Shown: positions 1-9,796 of the stretch, piece by piece | Position numbering within the stretch: the stretch's first letter is position 1 | Layout: each line of letters opens with the position of its first letter | Origin: Ascaphus truei | Lineage: Eukaryota > Chordata > Amphibia > Anura > Ascaphidae | Assembly: GCA_036426205.1 (NCBI GenBank) | Contig: CM071587.1 | Location: 1,159,395 to 1,223,394 of the forward strand | DNA: 64,000 nucleotides | Reading direction: 5' to 3' | The notes under the pieces: model-generated | The model's input: only the letters and a program-made list of their open reading frames with translations | Database searches by the model: none | What the model was told of the DNA's origin: nothing | Program-made: the position numbers and the translations under genes

Positions 1-353
1 ATAACCTGTGCACCATGTAACTCCCCCAACTCCTCCTACTGACTCTCTCCAAGGTGCAAGCTGGGGCAGAGACGCAGAATGTGATACATCTCATTATAAT
101 CTGTGCCCCATGTAACTCCTCCCCAACTCCTCCTACTGACTCTCCCCAAGGTGCAAGCTGGGGCAGACACAAAATGTTATACATCTCATTATAATCTGTG
201 CACCATGTAACCCCCCCCAACTCCTCCTACTGACTCTCCTCAAGGTGCAAGCTGGGACAGAGACACAGAATGTGATACATCTCATTATAATCTGTGCAAC
301 ATGTAACTCCCCCCAACTCCTCCTACTGACTCTCCCCAAGGTGCAACGTGGGG
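1..353. repeat. 95-bp tandem repeat, about 3.7 copies
   Basis: Units start at 1, 96, 191 and 287, each opening with ATAAyCTGTGC and containing CTCCTCCTACTGACTCTC and AAGGTGCAAGCTGGGgCAGA. Spacing is 95, 95 and 96 bp and the units differ by only a few bases. The array runs off the left edge, so the true copy number is unknown. Open frames across it are repeat artefacts. It belongs to no repeat family I can name. Confidence 0.9.
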
Positions 354-704
354 CAGATGGGGCTAAATTGGAGAAAAATGCTTGGATACATAGGTGCAGG
401 GTGAAAATGTCCTAGTTTTACAGCACAGTTGCCTTGATATATAGAGAGAAGAAAGGAAAGGTGATGCAAAAAAGCGCTAATGGGAATGTATACAGTGAAT
501 CCTGCTATGCGGGGGAGCCCTATTGGTAGGAAGGCAGCCTGGTGGAAAACTGATGGTACAATCAGATAAGACAGCACAAACAAAAAGAGATACCGATTGA
601 TAACCTCATCTAAAGGGTAGATGACGTTATATTCATCTGACAGACCAATCGGAGCTAAGTTGAGGATATATATACCTGGCCTCACAGCCATCACTTCAAT
701 TCCC

Positions 705-732
705 CTGAGGAAGTGTGTTCAGACACATGAAA
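705..732 (+). ncRNA. Hammerhead-ribozyme-like core (partial)
   Basis: CTGAGGA (705-711) matches the CUGANGA core. It is followed by a hairpin in which GUGUGU pairs with ACACAU around a UCAG loop, then GAAAC (729-733). This is the order of the hammerhead catalytic core around stem II. I cannot draw a convincing stem III or a closing stem I around a UH cleavage site, so this is either a decayed ribozyme or a look-alike. Hammerheads are known in Penelope-like retroelements and other repeats. Confidence 0.35.
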
Positions 733-879
733 CGCGTAGGGCTATTTTATTTCTATTTTGGACACATTTGCTGAATAGTACTACAAGCAGTACAATCGCT
801 GAGTGCCTTGGTTGGGCGAGAGAGGGGCAAGGAGGTGCGGATTGCCGTTTTCCTGAGGCTTCACTGGAGATTGCCAGTC

Positions 880-950
880 CGTGACGTCATATCCGGCGAC
901 ACCATTTCCGGTTTCGGCACGACGAAGACGTCACTTCCGGTCATTGCCAG
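880..950. promoter_or_regulatory. CRE/ETS-like motif cluster inside a repeat
   Basis: TGACGTCATATCCGG near 886 and GACGTCACTTCCGG near 928 place a CRE next to an ETS-type CCGGAA core on opposite strands, about 40 bp apart. Such pairs occur in CpG-rich promoters and in the control regions of some transposons. Because the cluster lies inside the 447-1424 element, it is more likely part of that repeat than a host promoter. Confidence 0.25.
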
Positions 951-1424
951 CAAGGAGAAACGGAAGGAGTGCACGGCATCCTGAATACCCTGCGAACCCC
1001 CTTCACGTGGTTACCAGCTCACATTGGTCTAATGCGATTTTACATCATCTGCCGTCCTGTGAGTGTTAACTAGATTTTAACCCACCGGAGCGGCACATCA
1101 GCATCTTGTCCTATCTTATCATTTTTAGTTATTAATAAATTAACTTTTATCAATAGCTTTGCTTTTATGTTGTTTGTCTAGTTGTGTCTGTTTGTCTTGT
1201 CCCCATGTGGCAGCCAGTTTGCATTTATATGTCTGTGTAATCTGTATAGCTGTGTTGCACTAAATTTCTCTCTTCTTTCATTCCATGTTCCACTTCCCCT
1301 GCATGAAGTCCTAATGGAGCACCTAAGGATTTAGTGACTGTAGATCATCTTGGAATTGGGACTATTTCAACTGGACTTCCATCTATTTTGGACTCAGTAG
1401 GCGCCGGTATCTCTTTTTGTTTGT

Positions 1425-2490
1425 CTTGATATATAGAGGCCAAGGATTACGAGACAGTAAGAGCTGTGTATTTACACAATAGATTTATCCAAAAATGGCT
1501 GTGTATTAAGCAGACTGTTGAAATTATGTAACAAGCCATCATTTTTGTGTGTACATAATTAATGATGATCAATTTTTATTTGTGTTAGAAACGACTGATA
1601 AAAAGTCTGACAATATATAATTAAAAAAGGAGGGAAATTGTGTAAATAAATAAATAAATGATACATCAAACAAAAACCATGTACCAGTACATTATGAAAC
1701 CTCTAAGTTAAATCCCCCTCCTAATTAACCCTTTATGGCGTATTCATAAAAATAAGGCTAAAGTAGTATTAATGGCATTACACATGTAGGCTTTTTTGTC
1801 AAAGTCTTCAAACTGGTTTCAAAATCCCAAGAGGCACCAGATTTATCAAAGGATAAAGTCTATTGCTAGAGTTTATAATATTTGATAGATCTGGTATTTT
1901 GCACCCAACAGATTTGGATAAATATTACCTTACGGAGTGATATGTATCAGGTGTCCCAATTGGATAATATCACAATGTCAAGTGAACACCACCAGCTTCA
2001 ATTTCCTGCTGTGTCAAGGTTCCCTGTGTAACTGTTGCTCTCTTTGCTATAATTGAGTCTGCCAGGTGTGACATGGCATTAAACTCTGAGCCCAAGAGAC
2101 CAGATGGAAGTAAGTCGGACACCAAGTTTCAGATGTATGATGACAGCAATAGGAATTTATTGCACTGTATCAATGAGCAAATATCCACCCCATGTTGGAG
2201 AAGTACAGAACCTTGAACAACGATGCCCCAAATGCACATTCAATGTGACACATGATTTGAATCATTTCTATATGTTTTTTCTTCTGATAAGTTTGGGTCA
2301 TTTAGTTCAACCTTTTGGCCAATACATGTAAAGCTGCGGCCATGTCAAAGTCGACCCTTCCAGCTGGAACCTACACTACCAATTCTATATGGTGTCTTCG
2401 TAGTGTTCCAGTTATCACAATTCAATATATATAGAAATAGAATACTATGAGATTGGGTTTTGACCGTCATAGGATTGTGTGTGTCGAGGG
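1425..2490. other. AT-rich intergenic DNA, nothing recognised
   Basis: After the 14-bp repeat the sequence is AT-rich with scattered stops and short A/T runs (for example an AAATA repeat near 1650). I see no coding signal, tandem array or paired inverted ends. Open frames are all under 80 codons. Confidence 0.6.
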
Positions 2491-2580
2491 CAGGGGTGGG
2501 GAAAGCCAGTCCTCAAGGGCTACCAACAGGTCAAGTTTTAAGGATATCCCCTTGGTGGCCTTTGAGCACTGGAATTGCCA
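2491..2580. mobile_element. CAGGGG-ended palindromic MITE, internally deleted
   Basis: The left arm reads CAGGGGTGGGGAAAGCCAGTCC, then CTCAAGGGCTACCAACAGG and AAGGATATCCC. The right part keeps GGTGGCCTTTGAG and CACTGGAATTG. The other copies here have about 200 bp of palindrome with GCTTCAGCACAGGTGGCTCAA in the centre, which is missing from this copy. CAGGGG ends suggest a hAT-type non-autonomous element, but no clear 8-bp target duplication is seen. Confidence 0.6.
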
Positions 2581-4608
2581 AAACTAGATCTAGGTGCAGA
2601 ATCTTCTTAGTGTTCATTTACAATACTGCATGTTCTTTTTTTTTTAATGAAAGAAGGTACAGAACGAAAACTTATTGTTGAAGCCGTGTAAATCTTTCCC
2701 CAGAATGTCGAATGTAATAAAAGCCTTGTAACTTCACTGCAGTAATTCTGCACTGTGGGTTCTAGCACTATGACAAAAACATAAAGAAGGTTCAATTAAT
2801 AATTCATTGGCTTTGAAGCTGGAATGCCTTAACAGGAGTTCAAACAGCATGCTGAAATTCTGTCTAATGTGTCCATAAGCAGTAGTATATCCGAATCAGC
2901 AGATGAACAGCTTAAAATAGTAGATGAAAGATTTAAGCTATGCGCTCGCTAGACGGGGAGATTTTCTCATTGCAATGTTATTAAATTTTGATGACTGTGT
3001 TTCCTTTATAAATTCTGCATTTTTTCACAGCCTGACGGAATGTTTCTTTTATTCTATTCCAAAAAGTCACAGTTCACACAGAGGGAGCTGTGTATCCATG
3101 GAGTAAGAGTCAGGTTGGCTCAGAGGCATTATATTGTACATCCCCAAATGTCAACGTACAAAACTACTTTGCCTCTGTTTGGCGTCGGCTTGTGATTTGG
3201 GGAGGGTGTTCCACTTGGTGAGTTGGTCGAAGTGAAGTAGAGATGTGCAATTCTGTAAAGTTTCGGTTCCTTGCCGAACTATGAAAAAGTTTGCAAAAAC
3301 TTGCAAATATTTCGCTAGGACAGTTGGAGCCACAAGTTCTAGCAAAACAGGTCACACTGTTAAAAAAAATTAAATTTTTCTTGTTTAAAACAGCAAAATA
3401 ACATCCTTGTGAACTTTTTGAGTGAATTGTCACAATCAAACGTTAGCGAAATGAAGGCAGACTTGTTGATCAGGTATTGTACATTCCATGCAAGATTCTA
3501 TAGATTGGGTTTGCATGAACAAACACACAAGCCTTCTCCTGAAATTCAGAAAACGGCAGCGCATGGAGGGTGAAAGATATGGAAATGGATCCATGTTATT
3601 ATATTATGGAATGGAATGTAACAGTGGTTACATGAGGTCCTATGACCTTGCACACCAGAGTCATAGGACCGTGCAAATGTTTTTTGTGTGTGAGCAGGAA
3701 AACAGTGCATTTCGCCAAGTTCGCAAAATTGTTTCAAACTGTTTGCTATTCCCGTGTAACCCTCAGAAATAAGACGCTCAGTCTTCCCTCGTGCAGTATG
3801 GATGAGCAATGGCTGGTTTGCTTTGGATTCGCTTCAGATGGGCAGAGAGAGATGTCTGCATCAGGTAAGATCTATGGCTGTATAGGCCTTATTTTTTTGG
3901 AATGCCTCTAGAGACCAGAGATTCTTAAAAATGTAACATTCCTAAGATCTTGTTTCTCTCGGCTCAGTGCATCCTGGAACACGGAGTCCTTGTTTTGAAC
4001 AGGAAACATCCTTGTATATGATTAGGGATTGGTGTTACAAAAGCAGAGCCACTTTACGTTAATTAACCTCTGAGCTGCCACATAAGATTTGTTTGGCAGT
4101 TAGGCGATCAATTCATTCTGGACCTTCATTCATTCACAAAACCGTCCCCAACAGTTACACAACATGGCACAAAATGCAAACATTTGTGTTGCAGCAAAGT
4201 AAAATTGTGTTTGCTTGTTAATCGCTCTGATGTCAGATTTAAATTTGTCTTCAAAACGCGAAGATGCATACTATGTTGAGAGCTGCATTGCTTAATCTAG
4301 TCTAACGCTCAATAGATGTAGTCCTACCTCATTTAGTAGGAAACTACTCCTAGAGTAAGCTCTTTTCAAATGGTTTATATTCTATTCCTGCCATCTAAGC
4401 AATAAAATAAATAAAAAGTAGACTTTCCCAGATGTACCTTTGCAGCTTGATCTTGGAGACGTATGGTATGTGTTTCCTCCTGAATCAGGAACGTCTCAGA
4501 GCATTTCTAACTCACTTGTTCTGAGTTTCATTAAGGAGGTTCAGTCCGAATACATGAATGTTCAAAACTTCTTCCACTTATATAGTAACACAGGAGGGAG
4601 AAGGAGTA
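2581..4608. other. Unclassified DNA with decayed interspersed-repeat traces
   Basis: No gene is visible. Between about 3240 and 3470, and again near 3715-3760, the text is rich in short motifs such as TTCGC, TTTGCAAAA and GAACTTT. The same style recurs at 46620-46880 and 50330-50440, which suggests an old dispersed repeat without clear borders. A 13-bp palindromic pair around 3640-3670 (CCTATGAC...GTCATAGG) is too short to interpret. Confidence 0.45.
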
Positions 4609-4772
4609 GGGGGTATGATACCTTTTACTGGACCAACAAGTATGTAAGATGTTACACGCTTTCCAACCTCTCAGAGTAGGGTAAGACCGATGAAGAACCC
4701 TGAGAGGTTGGAAAGCTTGTAACATATCAACTACTTGTTGGTCCAATAAAAAGTACTGTATCATACTCCCTC
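4609..4772. mobile_element. Short foldback repeat with ~30-bp inverted ends
   Basis: The left end GGTATGATACCTTTTACTGG continues into ACCAACAAGTA, and the right end TACTTGTTGGTCCAATAAAAAG continues into GTATCATACTCCC. The arms are inverted copies. Inside are CTTTCCAACCTCTCAG and its inverse CTGAGAGGTTGGAAAG. The whole can fold into a nested hairpin and carries a hammerhead-like module at 4687-4714. The family is not named. Confidence 0.6.
4687..4714 (+). ncRNA. Hammerhead-like CTGANGA-hairpin-GAAA module (decayed)
   Basis: CCGATGA stands where CUGANGA would be (one change). It is followed by AACC pairing with GGTT around a CTGAGA loop, then GAAAGC. The spacing matches a hammerhead stem II flanked by the two catalytic-core strands. 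The C-to-T core change and the lack of a clear cleavage triplet argue against present activity. Confidence 0.3.
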
Positions 4773-4928
4773 CTCTGTTACTACATGGAAGAAAGGACCA
4801 ACACGGCGACCCACCCTTCTGTGTCCACTTATATACTTTGACATGGAAAGGGCAGGGAAAATATCTCAAACTAGATGGAGCTGAAATTTTCTCCAGCAGA
4901 GGAAAAATGGTTTTACAGGTATTGCATT

Positions 4929-5165
4929 GTATTGTATGTCTTTATTTATATAGCGCCATTAATGTACATAGCTCTGCACAGCAGTAATACACATGGTAAT
5001 CAAATAAATAACAGATAATATAAATAACAGATCATGGGAGTAAGTGCTTCAGACATAAAAGTAACATTAAGGAAGAGGAGTCCCTGCCCCGAGGAGCTTA
5101 CAGTCTAATTGGTAGGTAGGGAGAACGTACAGAGACAGTAGGATGGAGTTCTGGTAAGTGCATCT
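4929..5165 (-). mobile_element. L2-like LINE 3' tail
   Basis: Read on the minus strand this matches the 3' end of the L2-like element at 55034-55972: AGACTGTAAGCTCCTCGG, GGGCAGGGACTCC, AACATTACTTTTATG, GAAGCACTTACTCCC, ATGATCTGTTATTTATA and a final GCGCTATATAAATAAAGACA. No coding part remains, as is usual for a 5'-truncated LINE copy. Confidence 0.75.
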
Positions 5166-5176
5166 GCAGGGGCCAG

Positions 5177-5242
5177 GTATATTGTTTAGGGTCCCCAGGT
5201 ATATTGTTTAGGGTCCCCAGGTATATTGTTTAGGGTCCCCAG
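5177..5242. repeat. 22-bp tandem repeat, three copies
   Basis: AGGTATATTGTTTAGGGTCC plus two C repeats three times without a mismatch, immediately beyond the 5' side of the L2 tail fragment. The perfect identity indicates a young expansion. Confidence 0.9.
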
Positions 5243-6480
5243 AGCGGAGAAGACATCAGAAGAAGGAAAAACATGAATGAGATATTTGCTAAATATTTGG
5301 ACACATCTGCAAATAAGGTGATTTTCGGGTCCAAGTCAAACACAAAGTATAAAGGAACCGAAACCGAATGATCTGCCATATACAGGTGTAGCGAGACTTA
5401 CTGCTTGTGTTGCCGCGGCCGCTCGCAGTCCCACAACGACTAATATCCTATCCTGGAATCTGGGTAAACACACGCATGCTCCTTTAACACGTGTGCAAAC
5501 TGTGCACAATTTTGTGAATACAGTGACATTTGCAGTTTTTCAGCAACAAACCTCCCCCCCCCCCCAAATTCGCATGGTCACATGGCCAATGTGTCAAAAT
5601 ATTTGCTATTTGTGCAAAATGATGTGACATTTCTAAAAAAAAAAATTAACATGCCACAAAATGTTTGCCCGCCGAATGCAGTCTGCGCATTTTGTGTTTA
5701 TTCGCTATGGTTTTCCTGTGCAGCATAGTATTTACCTTTTTCGCAGGTCAACACATTGCAGTCTCTTCCAGCAGCCAAACAGTTCATGCACGCTGACTTG
5801 TGACCGACTTGTATGTGACTGGCGAGGACGAAATTCTGGTCATGAAGCTGCGTACACGACGTTGGTAAATAATTAGCAGGTTGGCCCTACAGAAGCAAAC
5901 GAACCATGCACACCAAGAAGGGCAGCACCGCCGGTGAAACCGCGGAGGAATGCTGTGTATGCAAAATATGAAAAAGCAGCTGCACACTTCAGAATATGTA
6001 ATGCAGGAACAGACTTCTGAACTAGATAGGAAAAAAACAACAACCTCTCAATGTTATTGCAGTTGCTGAACTAATTAACTCAATGCAAGGAGAGTTTTTT
6101 TAGTTTGCATAGGGTACAGTATGTGCAAGTGTGTTGATTGTGTACACCAGGAAGGAACTGGTCTGATGTTCCCCAATTAAAGGCATTTATTCCAAAGTTC
6201 TCCTTCACTAATATCTAGAGCATTTCTTCAGCCAATTAAAGCAGCAATACATTCAAAATCCTATGTGTTTTTTTAATGCATCAGTTGTTTAGTATTAGAT
6301 AATACTCACTGCATTTTCTGGATCTGATCCCCCGTAGTGCTGGGACAATCGCGCTACCACGGATTTCTCCGGTTCCCGAAAACAGTATGTCTGGCTGCAT
6401 CTGTACTTTGATATTGCGAAGACAGGTCGTATGTCCTAGAGAAGATGGAGCTACGTTCTCATCCAGCTGAGCCAAATGGT
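5243..6480. other. Unclassified intergenic DNA
   Basis: No gene or bounded repeat is seen. There is a C run near 5551, an A run near 5636, and short phrases (TTTGTGCAAAAT, TTCGCTA) like those at 3240-3470. Frames are short and interrupted. Confidence 0.5.
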
Positions 6481-6485
6481 TTACA

Positions 6486-6750
6486 CAGCCGCATTCAATC
6501 GGTGCCCCTTCAGTCTACATCTGCATCGCCCCGAAGGCGGATGCCTGATGGGGTTCCCTAAGAGCTGCTCCCCTCTGCACAGAACCAGCATGCTAAGGGT
6601 TAGCATTTGCTAGTGCTATGTGGAACGTCAACCCCACCCACTGGAGAGTTAATGAGCCGAGAGGACAAAGGACTTTGCAATCACAGCTGCATTCAATCTG
6701 AACCCCTTCGGTGTACATTTGCGTCGCCCCAAAGGCGGACAGCCTTTGAC
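6486..6750. repeat. Diverged direct duplication, ~60-bp units 195 bp apart
   Basis: A block at about 6487-6548 (GCATTCAATCGGTGCCCCTT, then CATCGCCCCGAAGGCGGATG) recurs at about 6682-6743 with roughly one change in six (GCATTCAATCTGAACCCCTT, then CGTCGCCCCAAAGGCGGACA). Each block has an inner short hairpin CGCCCC-GAAGGCGG. The origin is unknown. Confidence 0.7.
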
Positions 6751-6869
6751 GCAGCTAAAAGGTGTTATCCGTTCGCTGATGTTTGGTGATGTTAAAGCTT
6801 CTCTATTTCAATCTCAAACTCACCAGCCCTTTATCCCCTGCACCCAATTTTCCAACTCTAACTGACCAT

Positions 6870-7016
6870 GAAATGCCTGTGAATTGACTGTATAAACCTG
6901 TTCTTTTAATGTAACAATGTGTTGTTATAACTCTGTGCCCAGAACATACTTGAAAACGAGAGGTAACTTTCAATGTATTACTTCCTGGTAAAACATTTAA
7001 TAAATAAATAAAAATA
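6870..7016 (+). mobile_element. Retroposon 3' end (unclassified SINE/LINE tail)
   Basis: The phrase CTCTGTGCCCAGAACATACTT, GAGAGGTAACTTTCAATGTA, TTACTTCCTGGTAAAACATT and a TAAATAAATAAA tail recurs in inverse orientation at 53333-53445. A simple AATA-repeat tail is the hallmark of a target-primed retroposon. No coding part is attached. Confidence 0.6.
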
Positions 7017-7981
7017 AGTATATTGAATGGGGGTACCAGATTTATCAAAGGAAAGGTACATCACTGATAGCATTAGGATTTTGTCCCCCTCTATGAAATA
7101 TGGCGCCATTCTTTTGCCCTAGATTTGCTCCCGGGAAAACGAAATAAAGTAAGCCCCAAAATGTTATTGGAAAAATCAATCCTTTTCCATTGAATGGACG
7201 TTAATAGCTATGTCTACTCTTTGCAGAAGTTTTTCTTGCAAAAACAATAATTATAAAAAAAAAAATGCTCCTGACACAGACTTTTGACATGTTCCTTATA
7301 TGTTTCCTCCGTGTTGTGTGGTCTATTCATTACTGCGGAATCAGCGCCAAACTTCTTATGCATTTCTCTGCGCCAGTCAGCAGGGAATGGGTCAACGACT
7401 CGCCTGCTGCATTTTTCTTCATGATATTAGAACTGTTCCTTAACATTCCTGTAATAAAGAAGGTCTTGTTCATTATTTCTAGCATGTGTAAATTAACTTT
7501 CTACACCATCCAATTTGTCGAATCCAGCACAATCAAGTTAAGACATTAATTTGTCGTGTTTTGGATAGTAAGTCAAATTTGTTTTTTAATTTAACAGTGC
7601 ATCTTAGAGTAAAGTCGCTTAAAAAAAAACCTAATGTAAAGCCCTTATTCTGATATATTATTAACTCATTCCGTGCCGGCAAAGTGCTAACGGTTCAGTC
7701 TTTATACTTGCCACCTCATTCCAGTTCAGCAGTTTGCTAATGATCCATTCCTGCTTTTGTATTCCCGTTGGCTGGTCTGTTAGTACCTGGGATAAGAGAA
7801 TGAGACCTGAAGAAAGGCAGGCCTGGATTCTCATCCCTTTGTGACCTGGAGTTAGCTAGCAGGCACAGCGACCTCACCTCTGTTGAACTAGTGAGTATCT
7901 AGGAAGCATGGCTAGTATTTGAGTAACTAGAAAAACAATGACACTTGCAGTGATAACATTATAAAAGAGATATCTCTGCAG
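7017..7981. other. AT-rich intergenic DNA
   Basis: No repeat borders or coding signal are recognised. Short A runs occur near 7256 and 7621. Confidence 0.5.
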
Positions 7982-8196
7982 CAGGGGCGACCAACTCCAG
8001 TCCTCAAGGCCACCAACAGGCCAGGTTTGAAGGATATCCCTGCTTCAGCGCAGGTGGCTCAATCAGTCCCTGCTTCAACACAGGTGGCTCAATCAGTCCC
8101 TGCCTCAATCCGAGGCTCAGTCTTTGACTGAAGCAGGGATATCCTTCAAACCTGACCTGTTGGTGGCCCTTAAGGATTGGAGTTGGCCGCTGTCCT
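7982..8196. mobile_element. CAGGGG-ended palindromic MITE (near full length)
   Basis: The left arm is CAGGGGCGACCAACTCCAGT, then CTCAAGG, CCACCAACAGG and AAGGATATCCCTGC. The right arm mirrors it (GGATATCCTTCAAACCTGAC, TGTTGGTGGCCCTTAAGG, GGAGTTGGCCGC). The centre repeats a TCAATCAGTCCCTGC block two to three times. Closely related copies lie at 19448, 24979, 26768, 37794, 41249, 46400 and 52142. Long RNA-foldback potential follows from the structure. A hAT-like origin is inferred from the ends only. Confidence 0.8.
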
Positions 8197-9316
8197 GTCC
8201 TGTATGGTTAGCTGGCTGTGTAGCCCCTTCTCCTGGGCTTGGCAGCACAAAGTAATTCAATAGTAATTTAATTAGTGAAACTTGATTTAAAATTCCCAGC
8301 CAGAAGTGAGTCTGAGGTTTTGCATCTCTCATCATCTGCTTCCAGTAGGAGAGGATCGGAGGATGGCGAGGCTGGCGTGATTACTGGCCTCCAAGCGTCC
8401 TCCTGCACCGGAAAAACATCAACAGGAGAGTCTTATCATGGCAAAGGATCTTCGCCGTAGGATATTCGTGTGGGCTAGCGCGTAGCGTGGGCAGCACCAC
8501 TCAAATAAAGGCGAATCACAGCCCCACACACGTCTGTCATATGCTGCATATTAAGGAGAGGTGCAAGTGCGCGGAGATAATTAGCCTCATTATACTTTAC
8601 TAAACATACATGTATTTCAGAGGGAGTAACTGCATACAACACGGGTTGCAGTCGCAGTCCCCTTTCCGGCAGTAAATGGGTTAACACTCCCAGGAGCAGC
8701 ATTAAAATGATAGAGCAATCTGCAGTTACAGTACCAGTGATAATGACATGCCAACAATGCCCAGTAATAATGAGGAAGAAATCTCCCTACAGCTGCAGGC
8801 GGGTGACAAGTAAATGAAACGGTACCTTAATGATGACTGCGTGACGAAGGCGGGGCCCGCACATTCGTGCTTCTCACTAGCAGTCCTTCCGTTTGTCACC
8901 AGCTGATAAAAGGTGAGATTTTTAGCTAGTCACACATAATACTTTCTCACCCGCCCTACAAAAGGGAAGTGAGGAAATGGAGATTTGGGTGCTGTCATAT
9001 TTTTATGTTTTAAAATATACACACACAAAAAAAAATATATATATATAGAAAAGAACAAATCTGCAGCACTCACGAATAGAAAAAAAAAATGTAATTTAAT
9101 CCAAAATCATATGTTAAAGGAAAAGTACCCAAAACGCTCTTTGTTCCTGTGAGAGTTATTATGTTTGTGGTTATACAGCTACAGTGATGTACAGCACGTC
9201 AGCATAAACAGGGACTTTCCTCTTAATGTTTGTCACAATACAATATGGTTATGTAATGGGAAAAATATATATAATATGTTGTTAAATGATGTTCAAAACA
9301 CAGATTTCACGCTGTT
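8197..9316. other. Unclassified intergenic DNA
   Basis: No coding signal. A T/A microsatellite lies near 9036-9050. The stretch around 9055-9130 (GCAGCACTCACGAAT, AATTTAATCCAAAATCATAT) reads like a worn interspersed repeat, but I cannot bound it. Confidence 0.45.
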
Positions 9317-9796
9317 TTAAAGCTGCCGTTTTAAAAAATAAATTCTTCCCCCTTTAATATGTGCACCAACACAATCCACACAATGATAAGTAATTAGCTA
9401 AGCTGCCGATCGATCCGTTCTACTGTGATTAATCGGCGAAGATTCGGCTCGGGGGGTTCACTAAATGGCTGTCAGTGCAGCAGAAGAGGACCAAAGATGC
9501 AAAGTTCTGTGTCGCAGATCAAGTGACCAGGCAGGCACTAGATACAATTGGTGCACTACTAGAGAGGGCAGAGCTCAAAAAGGGGTGTGTCAGAGCCTGC
9601 TTCAGAAGAGGAAGGGGATGTGACTTTGTAAATGGTTACTATAGAAACAAAACATGGTTGTTACATTATAATACATTAAAAATGTCAATCAGTTTAAAAA
9701 AAAAATGTAAATGCTACAAGTATTTTCTCATAGTACATAACTGATTTATTAAAAAAAAAAAACACATGTAGGATATTGCTGGGTCTGCAGCTTTAA
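9317..9796 (+). mobile_element. TTAA-flanked MITE (family A)
   Basis: It starts TTAAAGCTGCCG and ends GTCTGCAGCTTTAA, so TTAA and an inverted AAGCTGCAG end are present on both sides. The body carries family landmarks shared with 17409, 23324, 45920 and 60158: CCTTTAATATGTGCA, ACACAATGATAAGTAATTAG, GATCGATC, CAGCAGAAGAGGACCAAAG, GAAGAGGAAGGGGATGTGAC and TTCTATAGAAACA. TTAA targets are used by Kolobok and piggyBac transposases, and TTAA MITEs (T2 family) are abundant in Xenopus. The exact superfamily here is inferred. Confidence 0.8.

Larger units (their letters stand above)
447..1424. mobile_element. Interspersed element bounded by 14-bp direct repeats
   Basis: The 14-mer CTTGATATATAGAG occurs at 433-446 and again at 1425-1438, as expected of a target-site duplication. 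Near the two ends the element carries an inverted pair, ACAAACAAAAAGAGATACCG at 574-593 and its complement just before 1424. Inside are a hammerhead-like core (705-732) and a CpG-rich stretch with two TGACGTCA/GACGTCA boxes (880-950). A duplication this long fits a retroposon, and the inverted ends recall Penelope-like or foldback elements. The class is not settled and no reverse-transcriptase reading is visible inside. Confidence 0.5.
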
